NCBI GenBank assembly: GCA_026418055.1
Contig: JAOACB010000001.1
Coordinates: 1-64,000, forward strand
Direction: 5' to 3'
Source of the DNA: Fimbriimonadales bacterium
GTDB taxonomy: Bacteria; Armatimonadota; Fimbriimonadia; Fimbriimonadales; Fimbriimonadaceae
Length of the DNA stretch: 64,000 nucleotides
Positions 7,857 through 15,906 of this stretch are shown here, one piece after another. Every line of letters begins with the position of its first letter. Position 1 is the first letter of the stretch. A program made the translations under genes and the position numbers. Under the pieces are notes generated by a model. That model ran no database searches and was not told where the DNA came from. It was given only the letters and a program-made list of their open reading frames with translations.

Positions 7857-8857
7857 GGAAGCTCGTGCTGACCGGCATCCGGACGATGGAGGTCGTTCCT
7901 GCTGCGGATCCCGTGCCGGGCCCCGGAGAGGTGTTGCTGCGCGTGGAGTCGGTCGGCGTGTGCGGTTCCGACGTCCATTACTGGCGCCATGGGCGCATCG
8001 GCGACCAAGTCGTCGAGTACCCGTTCTCCGTGGGCCACGAGATGGCTGGCACCGTGGTCGGCCTCGGCGAAGGGGTCGAGGGCCTGTCGGTTGGCCAGCT
8101 CGTCGCGGTGGAGCCCGCCATCAGCTGCCGCGAGTGCGACCAGTGCCGCCAAGGCCGGTCGCACACGTGCCGTCGATTGCGCTTCCTCGGTTGCCCGGGC
8201 CAGGTGGAGGGTTGCCTGAGCGACCTGATCGCCATGCCCGCGCAATGCTGCTTTCCCGTTCCCCAAGGGTTCGATCCCGACTTGGCGATGCTCATCGAGC
8301 CGCTCTCCATCGGGCTGTACGCCGTGCGGCGCGTCGGCCCGTTGCGCGGCCGGCGGGTGGCCGTGCTGGGCTCAGGGCCGATCGGTTGCAGCGCCCTCTT
8401 GATGGCGAAGGCGGAGGGAGCCTTCGTGTGGGCTTCGGACAAAGTGCCGGAGCGGATCAGGATGGCCCTTCGCTTGGGAGCCGACGCGGCAGGCACGCCG
8501 GTCGAACTCGACGAACAGCCTCCGTTCGACGTGGCCATCGAGTGTTGCGGCGAGCAGGAAGCCTTGGACCAGGCAGTGCGCATCCTGGGACCAGGCGGCA
8601 AGCTTGCTGTGGTGGGGATTCCAGCCGAGGACCGCGTGTCGTTCGCCGCCCACGAGGTCCGCAGGAAGGAGATCGACATCTTCGCGATCCGGAGGCAGAA
8701 CGAGTGCGTCGCGCCTGCGTTGCGGATGGTGGTGGAAGGAGCGGTCGACCCGACCCCGATGGTCACGCACCGGTTCCCGCTCGAGCGCGCGCAAGAGGCC
8801 TTCGAGCTTGCCTCCGAGTACCGCGACGGCGTGCTGAAGGCGGCGATCCGGCTCTAG
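7853..8857 (+). CDS. Zinc-dependent alcohol/polyol dehydrogenase (MDR family)
   Basis: 334 residues; NAD(P)-linked oxidation of a secondary alcohol, related to sorbitol, xylitol and threonine dehydrogenases. Catalytic zinc motif: GVCGSDVHYW (Cys37) and VGHEM, then EPAISC. The four structural-zinc cysteines are in CRECDQCRQGRSHTC. The Rossmann motif is GSGPIG near residue 165. The start is TTG 7853: AAGGAGG ends 6 bases before it and the codon overlaps the ABC-F stop, while the next candidate (GTG 7865) has no such site. The VHYW motif points to polyol dehydrogenases, but the substrate is unknown. Its end overlaps the convergent gltX stop by 4 bases. Confidence 0.88.
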   Translation: MRKLVLTGIRTMEVVPAADPVPGPGEVLLRVESVGVCGSDVHYWRHGRIGDQVVEYPFSVGHEMAGTVVGLGEGVEGLSVGQLVAVEPAISCRECDQCRQGRSHTCRRLRFLGCPGQVEGCLSDLIAMPAQCCFPVPQGFDPDLAMLIEPLSIGLYAVRRVGPLRGRRVAVLGSGPIGCSALLMAKAEGAFVWASDKVPERIRMALRLGADAAGTPVELDEQPPFDVAIECCGEQEALDQAVRILGPGGKLAVVGIPAEDRVSFAAHEVRRKEIDIFAIRRQNECVAPALRMVVEGAVDPTPMVTHRFPLERAQEAFELASEYRDGVLKAAIRL

Positions 8858-10392
8858 GACGCTCCCGAGGCGAGCTCCAGCGCGCGCCTCAGGCGACGCT
8901 CCATGCGCTCGGGGCCGAGCACAGCCATCAGCTCGAACAGCCCCGGGCCGGCGGTCTTGCCGGTCAGAGCGACCCGAGTGGGGTGCACGACCGGGCCGAG
9001 CTTCTCGAACCCCTTGGCCTCGGCGAACTCGCGCAGGACCGACTCGCAAGCGGCCTCATCCACCATTCGCGGCAGGTTTTCGAGCAAAAAGTTGAAGAGT
9101 TCCGCGGCATGCGGCTGTTGCAGCCACTTTGCGACGGCCTTCGGGTCCATTGCCGGTTCGTCCTCGGTGAAGAAGCCGCAGACTTCCGTGACGTCGGGAA
9201 GCACCGTCGTTCGTTCGTGGGCCAGCGCGAAGATCCTTTCCGCGTACGAGGGCTGCTCCTCGATGACGCGCGCCATCCGGTCGACGGCGTCCGAGACGCG
9301 GGACGACTCGGGTTGCGGCTCCGCCACCTCGGTCCAGTACTGCCGCACGTAGGGCTCGCGAGCGTATTTCCGGAAGGCTTCGACGAACTGAGGGATCGAG
9401 AGTCTCCGGATGTGCCAGCCGTTCAGCCACCGGAGCTTCTCCAGATCGAAACGCCCGGGAGATGGTTGCAGGCCCTCCAGCGTGAAAGCCTCGATGAGCT
9501 CCTCTTCGGACATGCCTTCGCGGTCGTCGCCCGGAGACCAGCCGATGAGGGCGACGAAGTTCTTGAGGGCCGCTGGCAGGAAGCCCTGGGCCATGTAGTC
9601 CAGCACGCGCGTGGCTCCGTGGCGCTTGCTGAGCTTCTTGCCGTCGTTGCCGACGATCACGGGACAGTGCACGAACACGGGGCGCTCCCAGCCGAACATG
9701 TCGAACAGCAGCGCGTGCTTGGGGGCCGAGGAGATCCACTCCTCCCCTCGCAGGATGTGCGTGATGCCCATGAGGTGATCGTCGACCATCGCGGCGAAGT
9801 GGTAGGTGGGCATGCCGTCGGCCTTGATCAGCACAGGGTCGTCGATCTGGTCGCTGTCCCACTCGATCCGCCCGCGGATCGCGTCGTCGATGGCGATCGT
9901 GGTGCCCCTGGGGATGCGCTGGCGGATCACGCACGGTCTGCCCTCGCGCTCGGCGGCTTCCACCCTCGAGGCGGGCGCGTCGCGCCATTCCCCTCCGAAG
10001 TAGCCCACGGGCAGCTTGTTGGCCATCTGGTGCTCCCGCATGGCCGCCAGCTCCTCGGGAGTGTCGAAGGCCTTGTAGGCGTGTCCCTCCTCGAGCAGGC
10101 GCCGCACGTAAGGCTCGTAGATCCCGGCCTCCTTGCGCTCGCTCTGCCTGTAGGGGGCGCACGGGCCGCCGACGTGCGGGCCCTCGTCGAAGTCGATTCC
10201 AACCCAGCGCAGCGTCTCGATGAATTCGCGCTCGCTGTCGGGGTTGTAGCGGTTGCGATCGGTGTCCTCGATGCGAAGGATGTTCTGGCCGCCGCAGTGC
10301 CGGGCGAAAAGGTACTTGAACAGCGCGTCTCGAAGAGCGCCGACGTGGAGCAGCCCGGTCGGGCTTGGGGCGAACCGCACGCGGACCGACAT
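8854..10392 (-). CDS. gltX: Glutamate--tRNA ligase
   Basis: 512 residues; class I aminoacyl-tRNA synthetase charging tRNA-Glu. It opens with MSVRVRFAPSPTGLLHVGAL, containing the HIGH-type motif HVGA. The KMSKS-type loop is KLSKRHGAT near residue 250. GEEWISSAPKH and WERPVFVHCPVI are family blocks, and the C-terminal third is the anticodon-binding helical region. The start at 10392 is set by homology: the open frame continues upstream through other genes without meaning. A TAACCT element lies 7 bases before ATG and no Shine-Dalgarno site is seen. It begins 2 bases after the HAD phosphatase stop. Confidence 0.95.
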   Translation of the reverse strand: MSVRVRFAPSPTGLLHVGALRDALFKYLFARHCGGQNILRIEDTDRNRYNPDSEREFIETLRWVGIDFDEGPHVGGPCAPYRQSERKEAGIYEPYVRRLLEEGHAYKAFDTPEELAAMREHQMANKLPVGYFGGEWRDAPASRVEAAEREGRPCVIRQRIPRGTTIAIDDAIRGRIEWDSDQIDDPVLIKADGMPTYHFAAMVDDHLMGITHILRGEEWISSAPKHALLFDMFGWERPVFVHCPVIVGNDGKKLSKRHGATRVLDYMAQGFLPAALKNFVALIGWSPGDDREGMSEEELIEAFTLEGLQPSPGRFDLEKLRWLNGWHIRRLSIPQFVEAFRKYAREPYVRQYWTEVAEPQPESSRVSDAVDRMARVIEEQPSYAERIFALAHERTTVLPDVTEVCGFFTEDEPAMDPKAVAKWLQQPHAAELFNFLLENLPRMVDEAACESVLREFAEAKGFEKLGPVVHPTRVALTGKTAGPGLFELMAVLGPERMERRLRRALELASGAS

Positions 10393-10394
10393 GG

Positions 10395-10949
10395 CTAGCA
10401 GGTTACCTGCCCTCCGACGATCCACTCGGCGGCTTCGAGGAGGTTGGCGAACACCCTCTCGGGCTGGTGGGGCCACGAGTGCCAATCGCCCGAGCGGGAC
10501 ACCCCGCTCAGTACAAGAATCGGCCGAAGTCCTGCACGATGCGCGCACTCGATGTCGGTCGGCTGGTCCCCGATGAAGAACGCGCCCCTCAGGTCGAGGC
10601 CGAACTCGTCGCGAGCCCGGAACACCATTCCGGCACCGGGCTTGCGATAGTCGCCAGCCTCGGAGCGCAGGAGGGTGCAGTAGTAGATCTTCCGGATCTG
10701 GAAGCCGCGGGGCGCGATCGCGGCCTGCAGCTTCGCGTCGATCTGCCGCAGGGTCTCCTCCGTGTACAGCCCGAGCGCCACGCCCTGCTGGTTGCTGATC
10801 ACGTACAGGTCGTAGCCGGCGTCGTGCAGCAGCTGCAAAGCGTCGACGGTCCAAGGAAACAGCTCGAAGTCCTCGACGCACGTGACGTACGGATCGAGAT
10901 CGACGTTGAGGACGCCGTCCCGATCGAGGAAGAGGGGCTTGCGGTTCAC
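10395..10949 (-). CDS. HAD-IIIA phosphatase, GmhB/HisB-N type
   Basis: 184 residues. The HAD motif FLDRDGVLNVD (residues about 7-17) gives the nucleophile and acid aspartates, ISNQQGVA is motif II, RKPGAGM carries the motif III lysine, and FFIGDQPTDIECA gives the motif IV acids. This matches D-glycero-D-manno-heptose-1,7-bisphosphate 7-phosphatase and histidinol-phosphatase relatives. The zinc-binding cysteine loop of typical GmhB is reduced here: the region reads YCTLLRSEAGDYRKPGAGM with one Cys only. A role in heptose or other sugar phosphate metabolism fits the nearby glycosyltransferase but is inferred. The MFS gene lies just upstream (12 bases). Confidence 0.8.
   Translation of the reverse strand: MNRKPLFLDRDGVLNVDLDPYVTCVEDFELFPWTVDALQLLHDAGYDLYVISNQQGVALGLYTEETLRQIDAKLQAAIAPRGFQIRKIYYCTLLRSEAGDYRKPGAGMVFRARDEFGLDLRGAFFIGDQPTDIECAHRAGLRPILVLSGVSRSGDWHSWPHQPERVFANLLEAAEWIVGGQVTC
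10400..10405 (-). promoter_or_regulatory. -10-like element (TAACCT) before gltX
   Basis: Minus-strand TAACCT lies 7 bases before the gltX ATG, inside the end of the HAD phosphatase gene. No -35 box could be recognised. It may allow gltX to be expressed separately as a leaderless message. Confidence 0.45.
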
Positions 10950-10961
10950 GGGCCTGAAGTG

Positions 10962-12290
10962 TTACCCGATCCTCGCGGAGCCCCGCCGATCGAGGCCCGA
11001 CAGTCCGCGGCGATCCATCCAAGCCCATAGGGCGCCAGCCAAAACGACCATCGCTCCGATCCTCAGGGCCAGGGGCAGGCCCGTGTGCGAGACGAGCAAG
11101 CCCGGGCCCAAGCGCACCAGGTCCGGCGCCATCGGCACCGCCTGCGCAGCCAGAGCCATCGGAGCGAGGTCGGGGGCCAAGTGCGGCGGCAACCAACGGG
11201 CGATCCATCCGAACAGCAGAAGGCCCACCGGACCCAGTCCCGAGAGAGCCCAGATGTGGAGGGAGAGCACCCTGCCTCGGAGTTCGTCGGGGGACAGCAG
11301 CTGGCAGAGAGCGTTCGTGGTGTTGAACTGCGAGACGGTTCCCAAACCGGCGAGCATCAGCAGGGGAAAGGCCTGCCATCCAGTCCGAGCGTAGCTCAGG
11401 AGCAGCAGAGAGAGGCCCACGGACGTCATCGCGATCCGAATGGTGAGGGCCCTCCAAGGGCGGTTCGCGATCGAGGTGAGCGCCAGCAGGCCCGCGATCG
11501 CCCCGACGCCAACAGCCGACATCGCCAAGCCTAGGCCCTGCTTGTCCAGGCCCAGCATCTTGGATGCGATCGCTGGCATCAGCGCCAGATAGTGCAGCGC
11601 GAACACTGAAACGACCGCCTCGAGGCTGAGGAGGGTCCGGATGCTTCGGTGGGACCAGGCGTAGCGAAAGCCCGCCAGGAGGCGCTCTCTCACCGGTTCG
11701 ACCACGCGGGGCACGGAACGCAGATCGGAGCGGATCAGCAGCACCGAGAAGATGAGCGCCGCGTAGCTCGTTCCGTTGACGATAAAGCAGGCCTGGGCGC
11801 CGAAGAACGCGAGCAGAGCGCCTCCCAGCGCCGGCCCGATGATGCGGGCCAGGTTGAAGGTCATCGCCTGCAGCGGCACGGCGGCGGCCAGCTCCTCCGG
11901 AGGCACCACGCGGCTGACCACCGTTTGGCGCGTCGGCATCTCCACCGTCGACACGAGGCCCAGCAACAGGGCGACGAGGACAAAGTGCCAGTACTGCGCG
12001 AAGCCGAAACCGACTGCGGCGGCCAGAAAGAGCGCGCCCGCCGCGAACACGGCTTGGCAGGCGATCAGCACCCACCGCTTGTCGTACGCGTCGGCGAGCA
12101 ACCCCGCGAAGGGGCCCACCAGCGAGACCGGCACCGACGAGCAGAACGCGATGAACGCCAGCTTGGCTTCGTCCCGAGTGAGCTCAAAGACGATCCACCC
12201 GTGGCCGACGTTCTGAATCCACGATCCGATGAACGAGATGAGGGCGCCGAGCCAGAGCAACAGGAAATCCCGATGCCGAAAGGCCCGCAT
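10962..12290 (-). CDS. MFS transporter (DHA3-like exporter)
   Basis: 442 residues with about 12 membrane segments. It opens MRAFRHRDFLLLWLGALIS and has the loop 2-3 motif GLLADAYDKRWVL (residues about 63-75), equivalent to the MFS motif GxxaDrxxrr. This N-terminus (FRxRDFLLLWxG...ISxxGsWxQ) is typical of the DHA3/enterobactin-exporter-like group, which exports drugs or siderophores. A CATACT element and a GAGG stretch precede ATG by 8 bases or less, so both leaderless and normal initiation are possible. It heads a minus-strand run with the phosphatase and gltX. Substrate unknown. Confidence 0.87.
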   Translation of the reverse strand: MRAFRHRDFLLLWLGALISFIGSWIQNVGHGWIVFELTRDEAKLAFIAFCSSVPVSLVGPFAGLLADAYDKRWVLIACQAVFAAGALFLAAAVGFGFAQYWHFVLVALLLGLVSTVEMPTRQTVVSRVVPPEELAAAVPLQAMTFNLARIIGPALGGALLAFFGAQACFIVNGTSYAALIFSVLLIRSDLRSVPRVVEPVRERLLAGFRYAWSHRSIRTLLSLEAVVSVFALHYLALMPAIASKMLGLDKQGLGLAMSAVGVGAIAGLLALTSIANRPWRALTIRIAMTSVGLSLLLLSYARTGWQAFPLLMLAGLGTVSQFNTTNALCQLLSPDELRGRVLSLHIWALSGLGPVGLLLFGWIARWLPPHLAPDLAPMALAAQAVPMAPDLVRLGPGLLVSHTGLPLALRIGAMVVLAGALWAWMDRRGLSGLDRRGSARIG

Positions 12291-12388
12291 CCTCTGCAGT
12301 ATGAACCCTTTCGGCCGCTGGGCGCGCCTAGGTAAACTGAGGAAGGTTTCTGGTTCCCGCGTTCCAGTCGCCGACGAGGGTTTTCAAC

Positions 12389-13480
12389 GTGCCGGAGAGA
12401 TCCTTTAGGGTCCTGCAGATCATTTCCAGCTCGCGCACCTCCGGCGCGGAGAGGCACGTGATCAACCTCGCGGAGCTTCTGGTTCGACTCGGCCACCAGG
12501 TTGAGGTTCTCTGCCCGCCGGGAGAGTGGTTGCCTCAGACGCTCCGCGCGAGCGGCGTTCCCGTTCGCGAGCAGCCCATGCGCAAGACGGGTTGGTTCCG
12601 AACCCTCGGGTGCATCCTGCGAACCGTGCGGCGGGACCGCGTGGATGTGATCCACACGCACCTCACCCGCGGCGCCTACTTCGGCTACCTCGCTGGGTTG
12701 CTGCGGGGCGTTCCCGTGGTGGCCTCCGTGCACATCGCGACGAGGGACCGCATCTACCGGCGGGTGGCGCGGGGATCGAACCGAGTGATCGCGGTCAGCA
12801 ACTACGTACGGGGAACCCTGTTCGGGCAAGGGGTGCCGGAGCGGTTCATCGACACCGTGTACAACGGCACCGACTTCGACCGGATCGCCCAGCACGATCC
12901 GCGAGAGCTTCGCGAGGAGCTGCGTCTCTCAGCCAAGTCGCGGCTCATCGGCCTCATCGGCAGAGTCAGCCACGAGAAGGGCCATCTCGAGATGGTTCGT
13001 GCGATGAGCGAGGTGCGCAAGGCCTATCCGGAGGCCCACATCCTGTTCGTCGGCAGAGTCTGCGCGGACATTCGCGGCGACCTCGAAGCGGAGCTGGATT
13101 CGGCCAGCCTCAGGGACCACGTCCATCTTCTCGGCGAACGATCGGACGTGGCGCGGATTCTGGATTCCGTGGAGTTCAGCACCCTGCCCTCGCGGAAAGA
13201 GGCCTTCGGCATCGCCGCGATCGAGGCCATGGCCAGGAGCCGAGCCGTTTTGGCGACGAGGATAGGAGGCTTGCCCGAGGTCGTCCGGCACGGCAGCACG
13301 GGACTGCTGGTGGACCTGCGTCCCGACCAGCTGGCCGAGGCGATGGTCTACCTCCTGGACCATCCGGCAGACACCCAGGAGATGGGACGACGAGGCAGGT
13401 TGCTCGTTCAGGAGCGATTCACGCTCGACCGCATGGTCGAGCGAACGCTTCGGGTCTACGAGAAGGCTGTCGGCTCCTAG
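12389..13480 (+). CDS. Glycosyltransferase family 4 (GT-B fold)
   Basis: 363 residues. The N-terminal half contains TSGAERHVINLAELLVRLGH (residues about 15-34), the acceptor-side loop of GT4 enzymes, and IHTHLTRGAYFGYLAGL. The C-terminal half has IGRVSHEKGHLEMVRA and the EAFGIAAIEAMA (E-x7-E) donor site. It transfers a sugar from a nucleotide donor, probably to a cell-envelope polysaccharide or lipid at the inner face of the membrane. The start is GTG 12389 with GAGGG 8 bases upstream. It ends over the stop of the convergent anti-sigma gene (4-base overlap). Together with the epimerase at 14851 it suggests a small envelope-sugar locus. Confidence 0.87.
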   Translation: MPERSFRVLQIISSSRTSGAERHVINLAELLVRLGHQVEVLCPPGEWLPQTLRASGVPVREQPMRKTGWFRTLGCILRTVRRDRVDVIHTHLTRGAYFGYLAGLLRGVPVVASVHIATRDRIYRRVARGSNRVIAVSNYVRGTLFGQGVPERFIDTVYNGTDFDRIAQHDPRELREELRLSAKSRLIGLIGRVSHEKGHLEMVRAMSEVRKAYPEAHILFVGRVCADIRGDLEAELDSASLRDHVHLLGERSDVARILDSVEFSTLPSRKEAFGIAAIEAMARSRAVLATRIGGLPEVVRHGSTGLLVDLRPDQLAEAMVYLLDHPADTQEMGRRGRLLVQERFTLDRMVERTLRVYEKAVGS

Positions 13481-14220
13481 CGAACCTTCGTGCTCGCCGC
13501 GATCCTGGCCAGGGAATCGTAGTCGCGATTCCCAACGACGAACAGCGCGTAGCCGCTGTCCATCCAAGCCACGCAAGGCTTGCCATCGAGGGTGCCCGAG
13601 AGGAGCTCCCCACCCGAGGGCAACGGACGCAGCTTGTCGATCGACGACGCGCCCGACACGGCGATGATGGTGAAGTCACCGAGGTTGTCCCGAAGGAGCA
13701 ACTTGATCATTCGCCGATCCTTGCCGTATCCGGCGAAGATGCCTCTCACCTGGCAAACTCCGGGTTGCAGGTTCATGGGTGCGTCGCCAATGGCTGACGC
13801 TGCCCACTGCCTCAGCTTTTCGGGCTCGCTGGTTTGGGGCTGAGGCACCGGGACCAGCATCGAGGACATCGAGGCGACATCGCTGGGACGGATGAGCCCG
13901 CTGCCTAAGGTGCGGTTGGCCACGTGTCCCACGACGAGCGCGAGCGCGAAGGCTCCGCAGAGCGCCCACGACCTGCGACCCACGAAGTGCTCGATCTTGC
14001 GGTCCCGCTCGATCTCCCGCAGGCGCGGGCGGCACCTCCGCCAAGCCTCTCGGCAGTCGGGGACCTCGGCCTTGGACTTGAGGATCCTCTTGGTGAGAAC
14101 GATCGCGTGGAACTCAGCGCGCAGGGCGGGGTCGGCCTGGACGGCTTGGCTCAAGGCCCGTTGCTCGCTCTCACCGAGCTCACCGTCGACCCAAGCATGG
14201 ATGTCCAATCGGTCGATCAT
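13477..14220 (-). CDS. Membrane-spanning anti-sigma factor
   Basis: 247 residues. The N-terminus (IDRLDIHAWVDGELGESEQRA) resembles the zinc-free anti-sigma N-domain that binds ECF sigma factors in the cytoplasm. One membrane segment covers residues about 85-101 (WALCGAFALALVVGHVA). The C-terminal part (from about 140) should lie outside and has GVCQVRGIFAGYG and CVAWMDSGYALFVVGN blocks of unknown fold with two cysteines. The ATG overlaps the stop of the sigma factor gene by 3 bases (ATGA), the usual coupling of such pairs. It presumably holds the sigma factor inactive until an envelope signal arrives. Confidence 0.87.
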   Translation of the reverse strand: MIDRLDIHAWVDGELGESEQRALSQAVQADPALRAEFHAIVLTKRILKSKAEVPDCREAWRRCRPRLREIERDRKIEHFVGRRSWALCGAFALALVVGHVANRTLGSGLIRPSDVASMSSMLVPVPQPQTSEPEKLRQWAASAIGDAPMNLQPGVCQVRGIFAGYGKDRRMIKLLLRDNLGDFTIIAVSGASSIDKLRPLPSGGELLSGTLDGKPCVAWMDSGYALFVVGNRDYDSLARIAASTKVR

Positions 14221-14780
14221 TCCGTCGCACCTTGTTTCAAGTAACCCTCGCGGCGGGCGAAATGTTCCAGCTCGCGTCGCAAAATGGCCCTTCCCCGAGC
14301 CAAGCGGGAGCGCACCGTTCCGACCGGAACGTTCGTAACCTCGGCGATCTCCTGGTAGCTCAGACCCTCGATGTCGCTCAGGATCACCGCCAGTCGGAAA
14401 TCCTCTGGAACTTTCCCCAAGGCCTCCTCGACCTCCTGGCTCAGCAGGCCGTCGAACAGTTGCGCGTCCGGCTCCTGGTCCTGTTCAGCGACGGGTTCGT
14501 AAACGTTTTCGTCCTCCAGCGACGCGATCTGCGGTCCACGGGCTCTTCGGCGGTACTTGTTGATGAAGAGATTGGTCAGGATCCGAAGAACCCAAGCCTT
14601 GAAGTTCGTCCCGTCGAACCGGTCGAAGGCTTCGAACGCACGAACGATGGCCTCTTGGGCGAGGTCCTCCGCTTCCTCTCGGGAGCGGGTCAGCCGCAGG
14701 GCCGTGCCGAGAACCGACGGGAACACGCGCTCGGCCTCCTTCTCGAACCTCTCCCTGGCGGATTTCCGCCCCAGCCACAT
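14217..14780 (-). CDS. ECF-type RNA polymerase sigma factor
   Basis: 187 residues. Region 2 contains EEAEDLAQEAIVRAFEAFDR and FKAWVLRILTNLFINKYRRR (residues about 39-78). Region 4 contains LSDIEGLSYQEIAEVTNVP and GTVRSRLARGRAILRRE, with the helix-turn-helix. A longer frame to 14852 exists, but the ATG at 14780 fits the family N-terminus and follows a TACACT element by 10 bases. The gene is coupled to the anti-sigma gene through ATGA. It should redirect RNA polymerase to stress or envelope genes, probably including its own operon, although no separate ECF-type promoter could be picked out by eye. Confidence 0.92.
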   Translation of the reverse strand: MWLGRKSARERFEKEAERVFPSVLGTALRLTRSREEAEDLAQEAIVRAFEAFDRFDGTNFKAWVLRILTNLFINKYRRRARGPQIASLEDENVYEPVAEQDQEPDAQLFDGLLSQEVEEALGKVPEDFRLAVILSDIEGLSYQEIAEVTNVPVGTVRSRLARGRAILRRELEHFARREGYLKQGATE

Positions 14781-14790
14781 GAGACAAGGC

Positions 14791-14796
14791 AGTGTA
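14791..14796 (-). promoter_or_regulatory. -10-like element (TACACT) before the ECF sigma gene
   Basis: Minus-strand TACACT within GGGTACACT lies 10 bases before the ATG at 14780. It supports that start over the longer frame. Confidence 0.45.
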
Positions 14797-14833
14797 CCCC
14801 TGCGTGTTCGGCGCGCCGGACGAGGCCGTGCGG

Positions 14834-14839
14834 TAGCAT
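14834..14839 (+). promoter_or_regulatory. -10-like element (TAGCAT) before the epimerase
   Basis: TAGCAT in GGTAGCATCGG lies 11 bases before ATG 14851. It resembles the GGTAGAATCG elements of ribF and mqnC. It lies 38 bases from the opposite-strand element at 14791, so this is a short divergent promoter region. Confidence 0.45.
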
Positions 14840-14850
14840 CGGTCCGGGAC

Positions 14851-15786
14851 ATGCCAGCCGCCTACTTGGTCACAGGGGGAGCCGGGTTCATCGGCAGCCA
14901 CATCGTCGACGCGTTGCTGGCGCGCGGCGATCGCGTGCGGGTTCTGGACGACCTCTCGTCGGGAAGCTTGGAGAACCTTCCCAGCGGCGCCGACTTCGAG
15001 CAGGGGTGCGTGACGGACTACGGCTTGGTGGCCCGCCTGACGGAGGGCTGCCGAGGGGTGTTCCACCTTGCGGCCATCGCGAGCGTGCCGCGCTCCGTCG
15101 AGGATCCCTTGTCCGTCGACCGGGTGAACACCCAGGGCACCCTCTGCGTTCTGGAGGCCGCCCGGCGCTCGGGAGCCCGGGTGGTGTTCAGCTCCTCGGC
15201 GGCTGTTTACGGCGACTCGCCGGAATTGCCCAAGACGGAGGCCATGCCTGCGGAGCCGATCTCACCCTACGGCGTTCAGAAGCTGGCCGGAGAGAGGTAT
15301 CTGTATGCCTTCCACCGGTTGCACGGCCTCGAGGGGGTGGCACTCCGGTACTTCAACGTGTTCGGACCTAGGCAGAACCCTAGGAGCATGTATTCAGGCG
15401 TGATCACCATCCTCTGCAGGAGGGCCCTGCGGGGAGAGCCGCTGACGGTTTTCGGCGACGGCACGCAGACCCGGGACTTCGTGTACGTTCGCGACGTCGT
15501 CGCCGCGAACCTGGCCGCGATGGAAGTTCCGGAGGCGCAGGCGGTGATCGCGAACGTGGGGACCGGCCAAGCCACGACGGTGTTGGAGCTCGCCGTGGCG
15601 ATCCTCAAGGAGTCGGGTTCCCGCTCCGAGATCCAGTTCGGACCTCCTCGGGCCGGCGACATCCTGCATTCCCGCAGCGATCCGAGCTTCGCCGAGAGGG
15701 CCATCGGCTTCCGTGCGCGGGTTCCCTTGAAACAGGGCCTGGCGGAAACCCTGGAATGGTTTCGGCAACTCGGTCCTGAGGCGTGA
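14851..15786 (+). CDS. NAD-dependent sugar-nucleotide epimerase (GalE-like SDR)
   Basis: 311 residues; extended short-chain dehydrogenase. The NAD-binding GGAGFIG motif (residues 9-15) follows a short strand. SSSAAVYG holds the catalytic Ser, and YGVQK (near residue 138) is the YxxxK catalytic pair. RYFNVFGPRQNP and DFVYVRDVV are hallmarks of UDP-glucose 4-epimerase and related dTDP/GDP-sugar enzymes. The true substrate (UDP-Glc, UDP-GlcNAc or another) cannot be fixed. It is divergent from the ECF sigma gene and near the GT4 gene, which suggests envelope polysaccharide synthesis. tRNA-Thr follows. Confidence 0.88.
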   Translation: MPAAYLVTGGAGFIGSHIVDALLARGDRVRVLDDLSSGSLENLPSGADFEQGCVTDYGLVARLTEGCRGVFHLAAIASVPRSVEDPLSVDRVNTQGTLCVLEAARRSGARVVFSSSAAVYGDSPELPKTEAMPAEPISPYGVQKLAGERYLYAFHRLHGLEGVALRYFNVFGPRQNPRSMYSGVITILCRRALRGEPLTVFGDGTQTRDFVYVRDVVAANLAAMEVPEAQAVIANVGTGQATTVLELAVAILKESGSRSEIQFGPPRAGDILHSRSDPSFAERAIGFRARVPLKQGLAETLEWFRQLGPEA

Positions 15787-15811
15787 AACGCGCCCTGCCG
15801 ATGGGTATACT
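15783..15811 (+). promoter_or_regulatory. Promoter of tRNA-Thr
   Basis: GTGAAA (15783-15788; 4 of 6 matches to TTGACA), a 17-base spacer and TATACT (15806-15811). Predicted initiation is 6-8 bases before the tRNA 5' end. The -35 box overlaps the end of the epimerase gene. Confidence 0.6.
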
Positions 15812-15824
15812 AGGCGTTCGGCGA

Positions 15825-15899
15825 GCCCTCGTAGCTCAGCGGCAGAGCATCCCCTTGGTAAGGGGAAGGTCGGAGGTTCGATTCCACCCGGGGGCTCCA
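15825..15899 (+). tRNA. tRNA-Thr (anticodon GGT)
   Basis: 75 bases with encoded CCA. Acceptor GCCCTCG pairs with CGGGGGC (one G-U). D arm is GCTC/GAGC. The anticodon stem TCCCC/GGGGA encloses TTGGTAA, giving anticodon GGT at positions 34-36, which reads ACC threonine codons. The variable loop is AGGTC. T arm is GGAGG-TTCGATT-CCACC, with an A-A mismatch in the middle of the stem, which is unusual for this otherwise standard tRNA. A TATACT promoter lies just upstream. Confidence 0.95.
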
Positions 15900-15906
15900 G
15901 TCTCCT

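Noticed and set aside
10393-12075. Upstream extension of the gltX frame (to give 1073 codons)
   Set aside because: It is a shadow frame of the phosphatase and MFS genes; GltX begins at MSVRVRFAPSPTG.
14781-14852. N-terminal extension of the first ECF sigma factor (start 14852)
   Set aside because: The added Arg/Pro/Thr-rich stretch is not like the family and would overlap the epimerase start and the TACACT element.
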